A DNA stretch of 55,429 nucleotides from Gammaproteobacteria bacterium. Lineage in GTDB: Bacteria > Pseudomonadota > Gammaproteobacteria > Pseudomonadales > Pseudohongiellaceae. The translations under genes were made by a program, and so were the position numbers. How positions within the stretch are numbered: the stretch's first letter is position 1; each line of letters opens with the position of its first letter. Of the stretch, positions 44,533 through 53,734 are shown in pieces. The stretch lies in assembly GCA_018661465.1 (NCBI GenBank), contig JABJIC010000036.1, forward strand, positions 1 through 55,429, read 5' to 3'. The notes beneath the pieces were generated by a model. It saw only the letters and a list, made by a program, of their open reading frames with translations, did not search any database and had not been told where the DNA came from.

Positions 44533-45711
44533 ATGCTCATTAATTTTTTCATGCAACTCAGGGAGGAGCGTTTACCCGTTTCCTTCACTGAGCTCTTCAC
44601 TTTATTGGAGTGTCTCAAGAGGAATGTGATCTTCGGTGATGTCGATGATTTCTATTATCTCTCTCGTATGTGCTTTGTAAAAGATGAGAAAAATTTCGAT
44701 AAATTCGACAGGGCTTTTTCCAAATACTTTGAAAATGTTGAATTCCTGGACGACCTGACTGCTTATGAGATTCCGGATGACTGGCTGAGGAAAGAGCTTG
44801 AGTCTATGCTTTCTGAAGAAGAGAAAGCTCAGATAGAAGCGCTGGGTGGTTTGGATAAACTCATGGAAGAGTTTAAGAAGCGCATGGAAGAACAAGAGAA
44901 GCGACATCAGGGCGGGAATAAATGGATCGGTACAGGAGGAACATCTCCCTTCGGTGCGTATGGCTATAACCCCCAAGGGATTCGGATAGGCCAGCAAGAA
45001 GGGCGAAATCAAAAAGCTCTGAAGGTTTGGGATAAGAGAAATTATCGAGACCTTGATGACTCGGTGGAGATCGGTACGCGCAACATAAAGATGGCGTTAC
45101 GTCGCCTGCGAAAATTTGCTCGAACCGGTGCTGAAGAAGAGCTCGATATCGATGACACCATCTCGTCCACCGCCAGAAATGCCGGTTTGCTTGATATTAA
45201 GATGGTTCCAGAGCGACACAATTCAGTAAAGGTTTTGATTTTCTTTGATGTGGGTGGATCGATGGATCCTCACGTTAAACTCTGTGAAGAATTGTTTTCC
45301 GCTGCTCGTACTGAGTTTAAGCATTTGAAGTATTACTATTTTCATAATTTTTTGTATGAATCAGTCTGGACCAAGAGTGTACGAAGACACGCAGAAACCA
45401 CTTCGACTTTTGACATAATTCACAAATTTTCAAAAGACTACAAGGTTATTTTTGTGGGTGATGCCACTATGGCTCCTTATGAAATTACTCACGTTGGCGG
45501 AAGTATTGAGCATTACAATGAAGAGGCTGGTGCGGCGTGGATGCGCAGGGTAACTGAACATTTCGAAAACCTGGTATGGATTAACCCTACTCCTAAAGAC
45601 TACTGGGAGCATAGTTACTCCATAGAGATTGCAAAGGAACTTGTGGAGGACAGGATGTTTCCACTCTCAGTGAAGGGCCTCGAAGAGGCCATGGCGCTGT
45701 TAACTAAATAA
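44533..45711 (+). CDS. VWA-domain (CoxE-like) protein, partner of the MoxR ATPase
   Basis: A 392-residue cytoplasmic protein. The N-terminal helical half (about 1-130, ending in a Glu/Lys-rich coiled stretch EEFKKRMEEQEKRHQGG) leads through a Gly-rich linker to a VWA domain (about 230-385). The MIDAS motif is D-V-G-G-S (Asp239 to Ser243) rather than the usual D-x-S-x-S: the first Ser is Gly. A later conserved Asp occurs in IFVGDATMAPYE. Together with the MoxR ATPase it resembles the CoxD/CoxE pair, which matures CO dehydrogenase, but no such enzyme is in the window. Target unknown. Confidence 0.88.
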   Translation: MLINFFMQLREERLPVSFTELFTLLECLKRNVIFGDVDDFYYLSRMCFVKDEKNFDKFDRAFSKYFENVEFLDDLTAYEIPDDWLRKELESMLSEEEKAQIEALGGLDKLMEEFKKRMEEQEKRHQGGNKWIGTGGTSPFGAYGYNPQGIRIGQQEGRNQKALKVWDKRNYRDLDDSVEIGTRNIKMALRRLRKFARTGAEEELDIDDTISSTARNAGLLDIKMVPERHNSVKVLIFFDVGGSMDPHVKLCEELFSAARTEFKHLKYYYFHNFLYESVWTKSVRRHAETTSTFDIIHKFSKDYKVIFVGDATMAPYEITHVGGSIEHYNEEAGAAWMRRVTEHFENLVWINPTPKDYWEHSYSIEIAKELVEDRMFPLSVKGLEEAMALLTK

Positions 45712-45740
45712 ACAACCAATTAACAAGACAAAAGCAGATA

Positions 45741-47366
45741 ATGGAACAACTCGCGCCCGAACTAGACCCCAAGAAATACTCTTCTCTGGGAGAAGTGATT
45801 AATTTTTTCCTTAGTGAGCATGCTGACTTGCCTGCATTTTCATGTTTTGGGAAGACCATTAGCTATGGGGAGGTTGATGATTTAAGCAGAAGGTTTGCGG
45901 ATTATCTTCTTACTGAAACAAGCTTGCAGCCTGGTGATCGGATAGCTATTCAATTACCCAATATTTTGCAATTTCCAATTGTGTTTTTCGGTGCGACTCG
46001 GGCCGGTCTTGTCGTTGTTAACACCAATCCTCTATACACCAAGAATGAGATGCTGCATCAATTCAAGGATTCTGGTGTTAAGGGAATCGTGATACTCGAG
46101 AACTTTTGCGACAAGCTGGAACATATTATCGATGAGACAGAAATTGAATCTGTAGTAGTCTGTCGCCTTGGAGATTTACAAAGCCCGACAAAGGGTTTTC
46201 TAATAAATGCGGGAGCCAAATATGTAAGAAAAATGGTGCCAGCATATAATCTTCCAGCTGCCGTATATTTTTCGAAAACTATTAAGAGCCCACCGCTTTC
46301 AGCTGACTATCCAGGCTCTGGCAGTTCCAACGATGTCGCATTGATTCTATACACCGGCGGAACTACCGGTTTCGCGAAAGGGGCGATGCTCAGTCACAAT
46401 AATTTAATTGCCAATATGATGCAGCTTAGGGCTCGTTGTTTGTTGGTGATTGAGGACAGGAAAGAGAACATCCTGGCGCCGCTTCCCTTGTATCATAGCT
46501 ATGCCTTCTTGCTGCATTGTCTGGCCATGCCTCTCGCAGGAAACCATAATATCCTGGTTACTAACCCCAGAGACATTGCCGGTTTGATCAAACTATGGAA
46601 GGGTCAGCCTATCTCAGGGTTTGTCGGAATCAATACCTTGTATTTGGCACTGCTTCGCCATAAAGCCTTTTCGGCTTTGGATTTTAGCTCAATGAAATTT
46701 TGTGGAGCTGGCGGAATGGCGATGACTACATCGGTAGCGGAAGAGTGGCATGAAACTACAGGATGCGAAATTTTCGAAGGATATGGCCTTACCGAATGTT
46801 CGCCAGTCGTGTCGGTCAATATACCGGGGCAAGTAAAACTGGGTACCGCTGGTCCACCTGTTCCAGAGACAGAGCTAAAAGTTGTTGATGAGAACGGAGT
46901 TGAAGTGGCTCAAGGTGAGAGGGGGGAGCTCTGGGTTCGAGGTCCTCAGGTTATGTTGGGCTATTGGGAGCAGAAAGAAGCCAGCGCTGAAGTTATTACG
47001 GCAGATGGCTGGTTTAAGACGGGTGATTACGTTGAAATAGCTGAGGACAACTACGTACGAATCGTTGATAGGAAGAAAGACATGATTCTGGTGTCCGGTT
47101 TTAATGTGTTCCCTAATGAAGTTGAAGACTGGGTGAACGGGCATTCGGATATTCTTGAAAGTGCTGCTATCGGTGTTCCAAATGAAAGAACCGGTGAATC
47201 AGTCAAGCTATTTGTAGTTAGCGAGGGAGCAAAGCTATCCGATGAGGATATTATCGCTCACTGTAAGGAGGGTCTGACTGCTTATAAGATACCAAGAGAA
47301 ATTGTGCATGTTGACGATTTGCCAAAATCAAATATTGGAAAAATTCTCAGGCGAGAACTACGCTAA
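45741..47366 (+). CDS. fadD: Long-chain fatty acid--CoA ligase
   Basis: Activates fatty acids to acyl-CoA through an acyl-adenylate, for beta-oxidation or phospholipid synthesis. The AMP-binding motif YTGGTTGFAKGAM is at about 203-215, then GYGLTECSPVVSVN, LWVRGPQVMLGYW, GWFKTGDYVEI and the C-terminal hinge IVDRKKDMILVSGFNVFPNEVE, with the catalytic Lys in KSNIGKILRRELR. 541 residues, close to E. coli FadD. It lies 29 bases after the VWA gene, possibly on the same transcript. Other acyl-CoA synthetase specificities cannot be excluded. Confidence 0.92.
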   Translation: MEQLAPELDPKKYSSLGEVINFFLSEHADLPAFSCFGKTISYGEVDDLSRRFADYLLTETSLQPGDRIAIQLPNILQFPIVFFGATRAGLVVVNTNPLYTKNEMLHQFKDSGVKGIVILENFCDKLEHIIDETEIESVVVCRLGDLQSPTKGFLINAGAKYVRKMVPAYNLPAAVYFSKTIKSPPLSADYPGSGSSNDVALILYTGGTTGFAKGAMLSHNNLIANMMQLRARCLLVIEDRKENILAPLPLYHSYAFLLHCLAMPLAGNHNILVTNPRDIAGLIKLWKGQPISGFVGINTLYLALLRHKAFSALDFSSMKFCGAGGMAMTTSVAEEWHETTGCEIFEGYGLTECSPVVSVNIPGQVKLGTAGPPVPETELKVVDENGVEVAQGERGELWVRGPQVMLGYWEQKEASAEVITADGWFKTGDYVEIAEDNYVRIVDRKKDMILVSGFNVFPNEVEDWVNGHSDILESAAIGVPNERTGESVKLFVVSEGAKLSDEDIIAHCKEGLTAYKIPREIVHVDDLPKSNIGKILRRELR

Positions 47367-47424
47367 ACGACAGTCCTCGGTGAGGAAAACCACATACCTT
47401 GCGTCATCCGTCGGATAAGTTATT

Positions 47425-50400
47425 GTGACTGACTCTCTAAAAGCCCAACTACAGCAATGTCAGTTAAGCGATCAATTTCGTATCGGCCGCAGTATCAGCC
47501 GTCTCGAAAAAATATCCCCTAATTCTTCTGATTATAAGAATCTTCTCCAAGAAATTGAGTCGAAGTTGTCTCGATCTCAGGCAGCTTGTAAGAAGCGTAT
47601 ATCTGCCATTCCCTCTACTTTATCTTATCCCAGTGAATTGCCCGTTAGCGCCCACGCTGACGAACTGGTTCAATTGCTCAAAGAAAATCAGGTACTTGTT
47701 GTCGCTGGTGATACCGGCTCCGGTAAGACGACACAGCTGCCCAAGGTTTGCTTGCAAGCTGGATTTGGCCGCCTTGGCCTGATCGGTCACACCCAGCCCA
47801 GACGCCTCGCCGCGGTATCGGTGGCTGATCGAATTGCCAGTGAACTGGGGGCGAAAGTCGGAGAAGGGGTTGGCTTCCAAATTCGTTTTGATGACAAGAG
47901 TAGTGAGAGCAGTTATTTAAAATTGATGACTGATGGAATCCTGTTGGCTGAGATTCAACAGGACAGATACCTGAATAAGTATGAAGTACTTATTATCGAC
48001 GAGGCTCACGAACGATCTCTCAATATAGATTTCTTATTGGGCTATCTTAAAACCTTATTGAAGAAGAGACCCGAACTTAAACTCATCATTACTTCGGCGA
48101 CCATAGATGTCGAAAAGTTTTCAGCCCATTTTAACCAGGCGCCCGTTGTTTCAGTAGTCGGGAGAACCTACCCGGTAGAGACTCGATATGCACCTTTACC
48201 CCAGCAGAGTGATTCGCAATTTGATGATGATCTGCAAATAAATGGCATTATCGATGCGGTGAAAGAAATTGATCGTATCGATGGCAGGCATAAGAAGCTT
48301 AGTGGAGATGTCTTGATTTTCTTCGCCAGCGAAAGAGAAATTCGTGAGACGGCGTTAAAACTGCGTAAACAAAAATTTCCCAACACCGACATATTGCCCT
48401 TGTATGGACGTCTAAAGCATTCCGAGCAAGTGAAAATTTTCAGCCCCCACAAGGGGAGAAGATTGGTGCTGGCGACCAACGTCGCGGAAACGTCAATCAC
48501 CGTGCCGGGCATTCGCTATGTTATAGACACTGGCCTGGCCAGGATTAGTCGCTATAGCCTGCAAAGCAAAGTGCAGCGACTGCCAATAGAGGAGATATCC
48601 CAAGCCAGTGCGAACCAGCGGAAGGGGCGTTGCGGTCGAGTTGAAGAGGGCGTTTGTATTCGCCTTTACTCGGAAGAAAATTTCGATAAGCGACCACTGT
48701 TCACTGACCCTGAAATTATTCGAACCAATTTGGCCGCTGTTATTCTTCGCATGCATTATCTCGGGCTCGGAGAAGTAGAAAATTTTCCTTTTCTCGAGCC
48801 TCCTGAGCAAAAAGCCGTAAACGAAGGCATAAAACTCCTTATTGAACTCAATGCGCTGACTCCGAAGCATCAGCTTACTGATATTGGCAGGTCAATGGCG
48901 CAACTTCCTGTTGATCCAAAATACGGAAGAATGCTAATTGTTGCTCATGAGCAATCCTGTCTACGGGAAATGCTAATAATAGTTAGCGCGCTTAGCATTC
49001 AGGATCCAAGAGAAATCTCCTCTGAGAACAGGCAGCAAGCGAAGGAGGTCTTGGCGGAGTTTAGTCATGAAGACTCCGACTTTCTCGGCTTTGTAAAACT
49101 TTGGGATCACTATGAAAAATTGCGTCAGGATTCCAATCAGGGTCAGCTTAAGCGCTATTGCAAGTCGCACTTCTTGTCCTATATGAGGATGCGGGAATGG
49201 AGGGAGGTTCATCGACAGCTGTTATTGAGTTGTCAGCACATGGGGTTCAGACCAAACCGAGAGAGTGCTAGCTACGCAGCTGTTCACAAAAGCATTATAA
49301 GTGGCTCGCTTAATCAAATTGCTCAGAAGCAGGATGCCAGGAATTATCTTGGTAACCGGAACAAAAAATTCTCACTGTTCTCCTCTTCGGTTTTGGCAAA
49401 TTCAAAAGCCAAATGGATCGTCAGTGGGGAATTAATCGAGACATCGCAAACATTCGCAACCATGGCGGCAAAGATTCAAGCTCAGTGGGTTGTAGATATG
49501 GCGCTGCACTTGGTAAAAAGGAATTACTTTGAACCTCACTGGAGTGCAAAGCGTCAGGAAACCGTTGTCTACGAGAGGGTGACGCTCTACGGTCTTGCCA
49601 TAATCGAGAAGAACCTTGTTAGCTTTGAAGAAATCGACCCTGAAGGCTCAAGAGAGATTTTCATAAGGGAAGCGCTTACCGGAAACCAGCTGGCTAATGA
49701 GTTTGGGTTTCTGCAGAGGAACGTTAGCTTGTTGCAAAATCTTGAAAAGCAGGAAGATAAGCTCAGGCGTCCGGATATTATTGTCAGTGAAAAAGACATT
49801 CGATCTTTTTATGATCAACAAATTCCGAAGGATATCCACTCCAGCCGAGGGCTCAAAGAGTGGCTGAAAAAAGCCGGGGGAAAGGCTGGGAAGTCCTTGG
49901 AGATGAGCAAGGAAAAGCTTATCAAGTCTCAATCTGCCCTGGATAAAATTGCGGAGTTCCCAGATGCCGCGGCAATACAACAAAACAAGCTCAGCATCGA
50001 CTACGTTTTCGATCCCGGTAGTAAAAGTGATGGGGCCAGTATTGATATTCCGCTGATAATGCTTAGTCAGTTAACTCAGGCAGATGTTGACTGGTCTGTT
50101 CCAGGTATTATTAGAGATCGTTGCATAGCCTTGTTAAAAAGCCTTCACAAGGCTCAGCGGAAGAACTTCATACCGGTAAGTGGCTTTGTGGATGAAGCGC
50201 TTCTTCAAATGAATAAAATGGATGGTGATTTAATTGATTCGCTTCTGGCGCAGATACGTAATCACAAAAAGATAAGTCTGAGCAAAGCGGATTTTAATAC
50301 CGACGATCTGCCAGAGCATCTACAGGTCAAAATCCGTGTTCTTGATGACAAGAATAATGAAGTGGCCTATGGCAAAAATCTCTCCAGCCTGAAGAAGGAA

Positions 50401-51327
50401 TTAGGAGCAGGATCTGCCGATGGTTTGAAACAAGCTGAACAGCAGGTAGTTAGTCACGAGATGGAATGCGCCGGCTTGACTGACTGGAGTTTTGATATGC
50501 TACCTCAAAGTATTGAGATCAAAGCAGCGTTGACGCTAACCCGTTATCCTGCGCTTATTGATAGAGGTGAGACTGTGGACCTGGTTCTGTTGGCTGATCA
50601 ACAGAGTGCGCTGGAGCGCAGCAGAGAGGGTGTTGCCAGGCTCTGCATGTTGAGGAGCGTGCAACAGAAAAATATGCTGCATAAGAAGTTCAAACGATTG
50701 CAGCAAGACCTGGCTTTGTATCTGCCGGGTAACTTGTCTTCTTTTGAGAAGGATGCAACGAGGCTTTGTTATTTCTCTGCCTTTGAATTGGAAGATAAAA
50801 TTCCCAGAAGTCAGCAGGAATTCGAACAGCTACTCGTGGAAGGGAAGCCAAGGATCCTGAGTTTCGCTGACAAAATTGAAAAACTTTTGGAATTGACTCT
50901 GAGATCACGAAGAGAGCTGGCAGTTCAGATAGAAAACCTAAATGGTGCTGCAGTTAAATATGCCAAAGATGATCTGGAAACTCAGCTAAACGGGCTAGTG
51001 CATGAAAATTTTCTTTCGAAAACTGGACTGCTATGGTTTACTGAATACCCAAGGTATTTCGAAGCGGTAAAAGCCCGTCTTTCGAGAGCTCCGCACTTGG
51101 GAGAGAAAGATCAGTCTAATTCGGAAACAATAGCCAAGTACTGGAATAGATATCTGAGTTTGCTGGAACAAATGGAAGAGTCACAGCCTGATAATTTGAA
51201 GTATCTTCGATGGATGATAGAGGAGCTCAGGGTCTCGCTATTTGCTCAGAATCTGGGTACTCGAATGCCGGTATCGCCCCGTCGTATCGAAAAGCATATT
51301 GAAAAAATATTATCAGCCTCCAGTTAG
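47425..51327 (+). CDS. hrpA: ATP-dependent RNA helicase HrpA
   Basis: Large DEAH-box helicase that acts on stalled or collided ribosomes in E. coli. Walker A GDTGSGKTTQ is at about 95-104, DEAH near 192-195, SATID near 230, and ATNVAETSITVPGIRYVIDTG plus QRKGRCGR in the second RecA lobe. Winged-helix, ratchet and OB regions follow, then the long C-terminal DUF3418-type part. 1300 residues, the same as the E. coli protein. The start is GTG at 47425. Six bases separate it from mlaA. Confidence 0.97.
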   Translation: MTDSLKAQLQQCQLSDQFRIGRSISRLEKISPNSSDYKNLLQEIESKLSRSQAACKKRISAIPSTLSYPSELPVSAHADELVQLLKENQVLVVAGDTGSGKTTQLPKVCLQAGFGRLGLIGHTQPRRLAAVSVADRIASELGAKVGEGVGFQIRFDDKSSESSYLKLMTDGILLAEIQQDRYLNKYEVLIIDEAHERSLNIDFLLGYLKTLLKKRPELKLIITSATIDVEKFSAHFNQAPVVSVVGRTYPVETRYAPLPQQSDSQFDDDLQINGIIDAVKEIDRIDGRHKKLSGDVLIFFASEREIRETALKLRKQKFPNTDILPLYGRLKHSEQVKIFSPHKGRRLVLATNVAETSITVPGIRYVIDTGLARISRYSLQSKVQRLPIEEISQASANQRKGRCGRVEEGVCIRLYSEENFDKRPLFTDPEIIRTNLAAVILRMHYLGLGEVENFPFLEPPEQKAVNEGIKLLIELNALTPKHQLTDIGRSMAQLPVDPKYGRMLIVAHEQSCLREMLIIVSALSIQDPREISSENRQQAKEVLAEFSHEDSDFLGFVKLWDHYEKLRQDSNQGQLKRYCKSHFLSYMRMREWREVHRQLLLSCQHMGFRPNRESASYAAVHKSIISGSLNQIAQKQDARNYLGNRNKKFSLFSSSVLANSKAKWIVSGELIETSQTFATMAAKIQAQWVVDMALHLVKRNYFEPHWSAKRQETVVYERVTLYGLAIIEKNLVSFEEIDPEGSREIFIREALTGNQLANEFGFLQRNVSLLQNLEKQEDKLRRPDIIVSEKDIRSFYDQQIPKDIHSSRGLKEWLKKAGGKAGKSLEMSKEKLIKSQSALDKIAEFPDAAAIQQNKLSIDYVFDPGSKSDGASIDIPLIMLSQLTQADVDWSVPGIIRDRCIALLKSLHKAQRKNFIPVSGFVDEALLQMNKMDGDLIDSLLAQIRNHKKISLSKADFNTDDLPEHLQVKIRVLDDKNNEVAYGKNLSSLKKELGAGSADGLKQAEQQVVSHEMECAGLTDWSFDMLPQSIEIKAALTLTRYPALIDRGETVDLVLLADQQSALERSREGVARLCMLRSVQQKNMLHKKFKRLQQDLALYLPGNLSSFEKDATRLCYFSAFELEDKIPRSQQEFEQLLVEGKPRILSFADKIEKLLELTLRSRRELAVQIENLNGAAVKYAKDDLETQLNGLVHENFLSKTGLLWFTEYPRYFEAVKARLSRAPHLGEKDQSNSETIAKYWNRYLSLLEQMEESQPDNLKYLRWMIEELRVSLFAQNLGTRMPVSPRRIEKHIEKILSASS

Positions 51328-51333
51328 TATGAA

Positions 51334-52044
51334 ATGAGAAGCGAAACCATACAATCTATACTCATCAAATCAGTAACAGCCATGTTGCTGAGTGCTGGTC
51401 TATGTGTATCTACAGTTCAGGCACAGACAGATGATCCATGGAGAAACACGAACGAAAATATTTTTCAGCTGAACGACTATTTCGATCAGCTGGTGGTTAG
51501 GCCCGTGGCTAGTACCTATACCTTGTTCATGCCCAGAATTGTACGCCAGGGCGTCGGTAATTTTTTTAGTAATATTGATGATATCAATGTGTTTGCAAAT
51601 GACTTACTGCAAATGAAATTCGACGATGCATTGTCTGATTCCAGTCGATTTTTTATTAACTCGACTGTGGGTATCGGTGGCGTCTTGGATGTTGCCAGTA
51701 GCTTCGGGTTTCAAAAACATGAAGAAGATTTTGGTCAGACTCTCGGGTACTGGGGCGTAGGAACTGGGCCTTATGTAATGCTTCCGGTATTTGGCGCTAG
51801 CAATCTTCGGGACTCAGTAGGCTTAGTTCTGGATACGTTGTTTAATCCCATTCAGTACCATGATGATGCCTCTGTGCGGCTTCCGCTTTATCTCTTAGAA
51901 GAGACTGATTCCCGTTCCGGTTTGCTCGCTCTTGATGAGTTAATATCCGGCGATCGCTATCTGTTTGTGCGTGAAGCTTATATGCAGCGAAGAAACTATC
52001 TGGTTAAAGATGGAATGATTGAAGACGAGTTTGGTGCCTTTTAA
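51334..52044 (+). CDS. mlaA: MlaA family phospholipid-removal protein
   Basis: Outer-membrane component (VacJ) that removes misplaced phospholipids and hands them to MlaC. DPWRNTNENIFQLNDYFDQLVVRPVASTY, INSTVGIGGVLDVASSFG, EDFGQTLGYWGVGTGPYVMLPVFGASNLRD and LDTLFNP are the family blocks. The signal peptide ends VQA before QTDDPW. MlaA is usually a lipoprotein, but the only Cys in this signal (Cys24, context AGLC) has Leu at -1 and is not a good lipobox, so the mature protein is probably not lipidated. No mlaB-F genes are nearby. Confidence 0.93.
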   Translation: MRSETIQSILIKSVTAMLLSAGLCVSTVQAQTDDPWRNTNENIFQLNDYFDQLVVRPVASTYTLFMPRIVRQGVGNFFSNIDDINVFANDLLQMKFDDALSDSSRFFINSTVGIGGVLDVASSFGFQKHEEDFGQTLGYWGVGTGPYVMLPVFGASNLRDSVGLVLDTLFNPIQYHDDASVRLPLYLLEETDSRSGLLALDELISGDRYLFVREAYMQRRNYLVKDGMIEDEFGAF

Positions 52045-52091
52045 TTTAGTTGCTGAGCCGTTTTTGTGTTTTCGTCTTACTAACAACTGTT

Positions 52092-52565
52092 CTAGTCGTT
52101 ATTTTTCACTTTCAATTTTGTTCGTATAAAATCGCTGTGAGAGACATAAATAAGCTCTGAAACTTTGCGTATGAGATGGTCTTCATACCTGTCCAGCTTT
52201 TCATCCGAGAATGCTATCCTCCACATATTCTCAATCAGACCCACTTTTTGCTCGTATTCATAATCGGCATTAATAAGGCTGGTGAATTCATAAAGCGACG
52301 TCGCTTGATGAGCTTCCTCTTTGGCGAGTTCGCTAATCTCATGAAGATCCTCTTCACTAATCTGATACTGCTGCTGTAATACTCGAAGAAACTCTTCATT
52401 CTCTCGTTCGTCCAGCTGATGATCGGAATTCATCACCTCAATCATTAGCGCAGCGCAAATCAGATCCGTCTTACCGATAGCTGCCGATGGAGCAGCGGGC
52501 TCATCTTTATCATTAGCCAATTTGTTTTCGAAAAATTGTTTTATAGTTTTAATCATTTTATTCAT
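52092..52565 (-). CDS. TerB-like (tellurite-resistance/co-chaperone fold) protein
   Basis: A 157-residue soluble all-helical protein. TDLICAALMIEVMNSDHQLDERENEEFLRVLQQ and VGLIENMWRIAFSDEKLDRYEDHLIRKVSELIYVS are the two TerB half-repeats, each with the D-x-x-L-D-x-x-E pattern, as also found in the N-terminal part of DjlA. A metal-binding role is proposed for the fold. Its ATG overlaps the dusA stop by four bases, so the two are translationally coupled. Real tellurite resistance should not be inferred. Confidence 0.85.
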   Translation of the reverse strand: MNKMIKTIKQFFENKLANDKDEPAAPSAAIGKTDLICAALMIEVMNSDHQLDERENEEFLRVLQQQYQISEEDLHEISELAKEEAHQATSLYEFTSLINADYEYEQKVGLIENMWRIAFSDEKLDRYEDHLIRKVSELIYVSHSDFIRTKLKVKNND

Positions 52566-53527
52566 GCTACCAATTTCATTGCGTCCAGAATTACGTCCAA
52601 GCCGGCATCTTTTAGATGACTGTTTTCACTGATGTGGCGTCGATACTGCTTGCCGCCTTTCTCGCCCTTAAATAGCCCAAGAATATGTCTGCTCATATGC
52701 TGTAAGGGCAGGCCTTGTTTTAGTTGCCCTTCGATATAGGGTAAGTAGGCTTCCAGATAATTTAATCTGGACCTGTTGTCGATCTCTTGACCAAACAACG
52801 CGCTATCCACTTCATGCATTATGAATGGATTCTGGTAGGCCTCTCTACCTAACATAACTCCATCTACCCGTGATAAGTGCTGCTTTGTCTCCTCGAGAGT
52901 GGTGATACCGCCATTGATAATTATCTCAAGATTAGGAAAAGCTTGTTTAACTCTGTAAACCCGATCGTAATTGAGCGGGGGGACCTGTCGGTTTTCTTTT
53001 GGGCTAAGCCCGGAAAGAATCGCCTTCCTTGCATGTACTATGAATAATGAGCAACCGGCGCTGGCAACAGTACCGACAAAATCAAGCAGCTCTTCTTCAC
53101 TGTCCCTGTCATCAATACCTATTCTGCATTTTACAGTTACAGGAATGGAGACAGCGGATGTCATGGCTGAAATGCATCTAGCCACTAGGTCCGGTTCGGC
53201 CATCAAGCAGGCGCCGAATGAGCCTGATTGAACTCGATCACTGGGGCAGCCTACATTTAGATTAATTTCATCGTATCCTGCTTTTTCACCAAGAGCGGAA
53301 GCTTCTGCCAATTCGGCTGGATTGCTACCACCCAGTTGTAATGCTACGGGGTGTTCTTCAACATTGTAATTAAGCAGGTAAGCAGCATCACCGTGCCTCA
53401 GTGCGGCACTGGTGACCATCTCTGTGTAGAGCAGGGAATGCTTGGAAAACTGGCGTAGAAATACCCTGTCATGGCGGTCAGTCCAATCCATCATGGGGGC
53501 AACGCAAAATTTGTGGGAAATACTCAT
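52562..53527 (-). CDS. dusA: tRNA-dihydrouridine(20/20a) synthase DusA
   Basis: FMN enzyme that reduces uridines in the tRNA D-loop. The TIM barrel starts CVAPMMDWTDRHDR, typical of DusA rather than DusB or DusC. The catalytic Cys94 is in NVGCPSDRVQSGSFGACLM; HARKAILSGLSPKENR and INGGITTLEE bind FMN and RNA. 321 residues. Divergent from gltX across a 207-base gap. The downstream TerB-like gene overlaps it. Confidence 0.96.
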   Translation of the reverse strand: MSISHKFCVAPMMDWTDRHDRVFLRQFSKHSLLYTEMVTSAALRHGDAAYLLNYNVEEHPVALQLGGSNPAELAEASALGEKAGYDEINLNVGCPSDRVQSGSFGACLMAEPDLVARCISAMTSAVSIPVTVKCRIGIDDRDSEEELLDFVGTVASAGCSLFIVHARKAILSGLSPKENRQVPPLNYDRVYRVKQAFPNLEIIINGGITTLEETKQHLSRVDGVMLGREAYQNPFIMHEVDSALFGQEIDNRSRLNYLEAYLPYIEGQLKQGLPLQHMSRHILGLFKGEKGGKQYRRHISENSHLKDAGLDVILDAMKLVA

Positions 53528-53734
53528 AATCTCAATTCAGCATTCAGGCGAGGCTTTTTATCCAATGGCATGGCTTAAGTCAAGGAATTGAGATTGCTCA
53601 ATTCTATCTAAACCAAGCTCGCAGCTTGGTTCATATACTACTCCAGGCGCCAGATTGGATGGGATTTAGCCTCTATTAGCGTATAATCCCTCGCTTAGAT
53701 TTCCGACAACAAACACAGGAATAGCCTAAGTTTC

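Noticed and set aside
52092..52565. True tellurite resistance operon
   Set aside because: Only a lone TerB-like domain is present, coupled to dusA; no terC, terD or related genes.
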